This document shows positions 63,924 to 64,000 of a DNA stretch of 64,000 nucleotides, in pieces. The first letter of the stretch is position 1, and each line of letters opens with the position of its first letter. Below the pieces are notes generated by a model that saw nothing but the letters and a program-made list of their open reading frames with translations, was not told the origin of the DNA and made no database searches. Position numbers and translations under genes: made by a program. Source of the DNA: Rheinheimera sp. 4Y26 (GTDB taxonomy: Bacteria > Pseudomonadota > Gammaproteobacteria > Enterobacterales > Alteromonadaceae); NCBI RefSeq assembly GCF_025245835.1, contig NZ_JAOBWS010000013.1:26627-90626 (forward strand), given 5' to 3'.

Positions 63924-64000
63924 GGACGCATAGCTCAGCTGGATAGAGTACTCGGCTACGAACCGAGCGGTCGGAGGTTCGAATCCTCCTGCGTCCGCCA
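63924..64000 (+). tRNA. argV: tRNA-Arg(ACG)
   Basis: 77 nt including the encoded CCA; it ends at the last base of the window. The anticodon ACG (63958-63960) sits in a CTCGG/CCGAG stem; the acceptor GGACGCA pairs perfectly with TGCGTCC. A34 is expected to be changed to inosine. It is 17 bp from tRNA-Ser, in one operon. Confidence 0.97.

Overview
The window joins two unlike regions: a transposable (Mu-like) prophage at about 1-34056, and a stretch of host chromosome at 34057-64000. The host looks like a gammaproteobacterium close to Rheinheimera/Alishewanella. This is inferred from gene content and order (smpB-ssrA, ratA-ratB, bamE, recN, nadK, recX-alaS-lysC-csrA-tRNA-Ser-tRNA-Arg), an S46 dipeptidyl peptidase, periplasmic two-component-propeller sensors and an hrcA gene beside grpE. 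The genus was not tested by any search.

Prophage, all genes on the + strand. Only the C-terminal part of the MuA-type transposase is present, so the left end, repressor and early control genes lie outside the window. Then come a MuB-type ATPase, two small DNA-binding proteins, DUF3164, GemA and a Mor-type activator (1-5484). A 0.5-kb AT-rich non-coding stretch with several predicted hairpins, a 16-codon ORF and a clean terminator follows (5485-6020), then a four-helix membrane protein that looks like a moron (6021-6953). The late region has lysis genes (7068-8349), a DksA-like zinc finger, packaging genes (small and large terminase), portal, a MuF head protein carrying an extra C-terminal zincin-like domain, gpG, protease/scaffold, major head protein and connector proteins (8346-20089). 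The tail is of siphovirus type: tube protein, chaperone with a -1 frameshift, an 1873-residue tape measure, tip proteins, a fibre and its probable chaperone (20093-32698). No sheath or Mu-type contractile tail genes were seen. A KAP-type P-loop NTPase with AT-rich codon use and its own terminator sits between gpG and the protease. A papain-like amidase and a SRAP/YedK-type protein lie at the right end, followed by tandem 23-bp repeats that may be transposase-binding sites.

Host, 34057-64000. The prophage stops within about 90 bp of the 3' end of ssrA. Next are smpB, ratAB, bamE, recN (with a LexA box), nadK, hrcA and grpE (with a sigma-32-type promoter inside hrcA), a chemoreceptor, a succinate-semialdehyde-type dehydrogenase, a PACE efflux protein divergent from a LysR regulator, a propeller-GGDEF diguanylate cyclase, a PstS-like binding protein with a porin, a propeller hybrid histidine kinase, a YqhA-family membrane protein, an S46 peptidase, a BPSS1780-like membrane protein, recX, alaS, lysC, csrA and two tRNA genes.

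The best candidates for undescribed biology are in the prophage: the MuF-zincin fusion with a small overlapping partner gene, the KAP NTPase moron, and the structured RNA/mini-ORF/membrane-protein cassette after mor. Start codons were moved from the longest-ORF position where a ribosome-binding site, an overlap or the family N-terminus argued for it.
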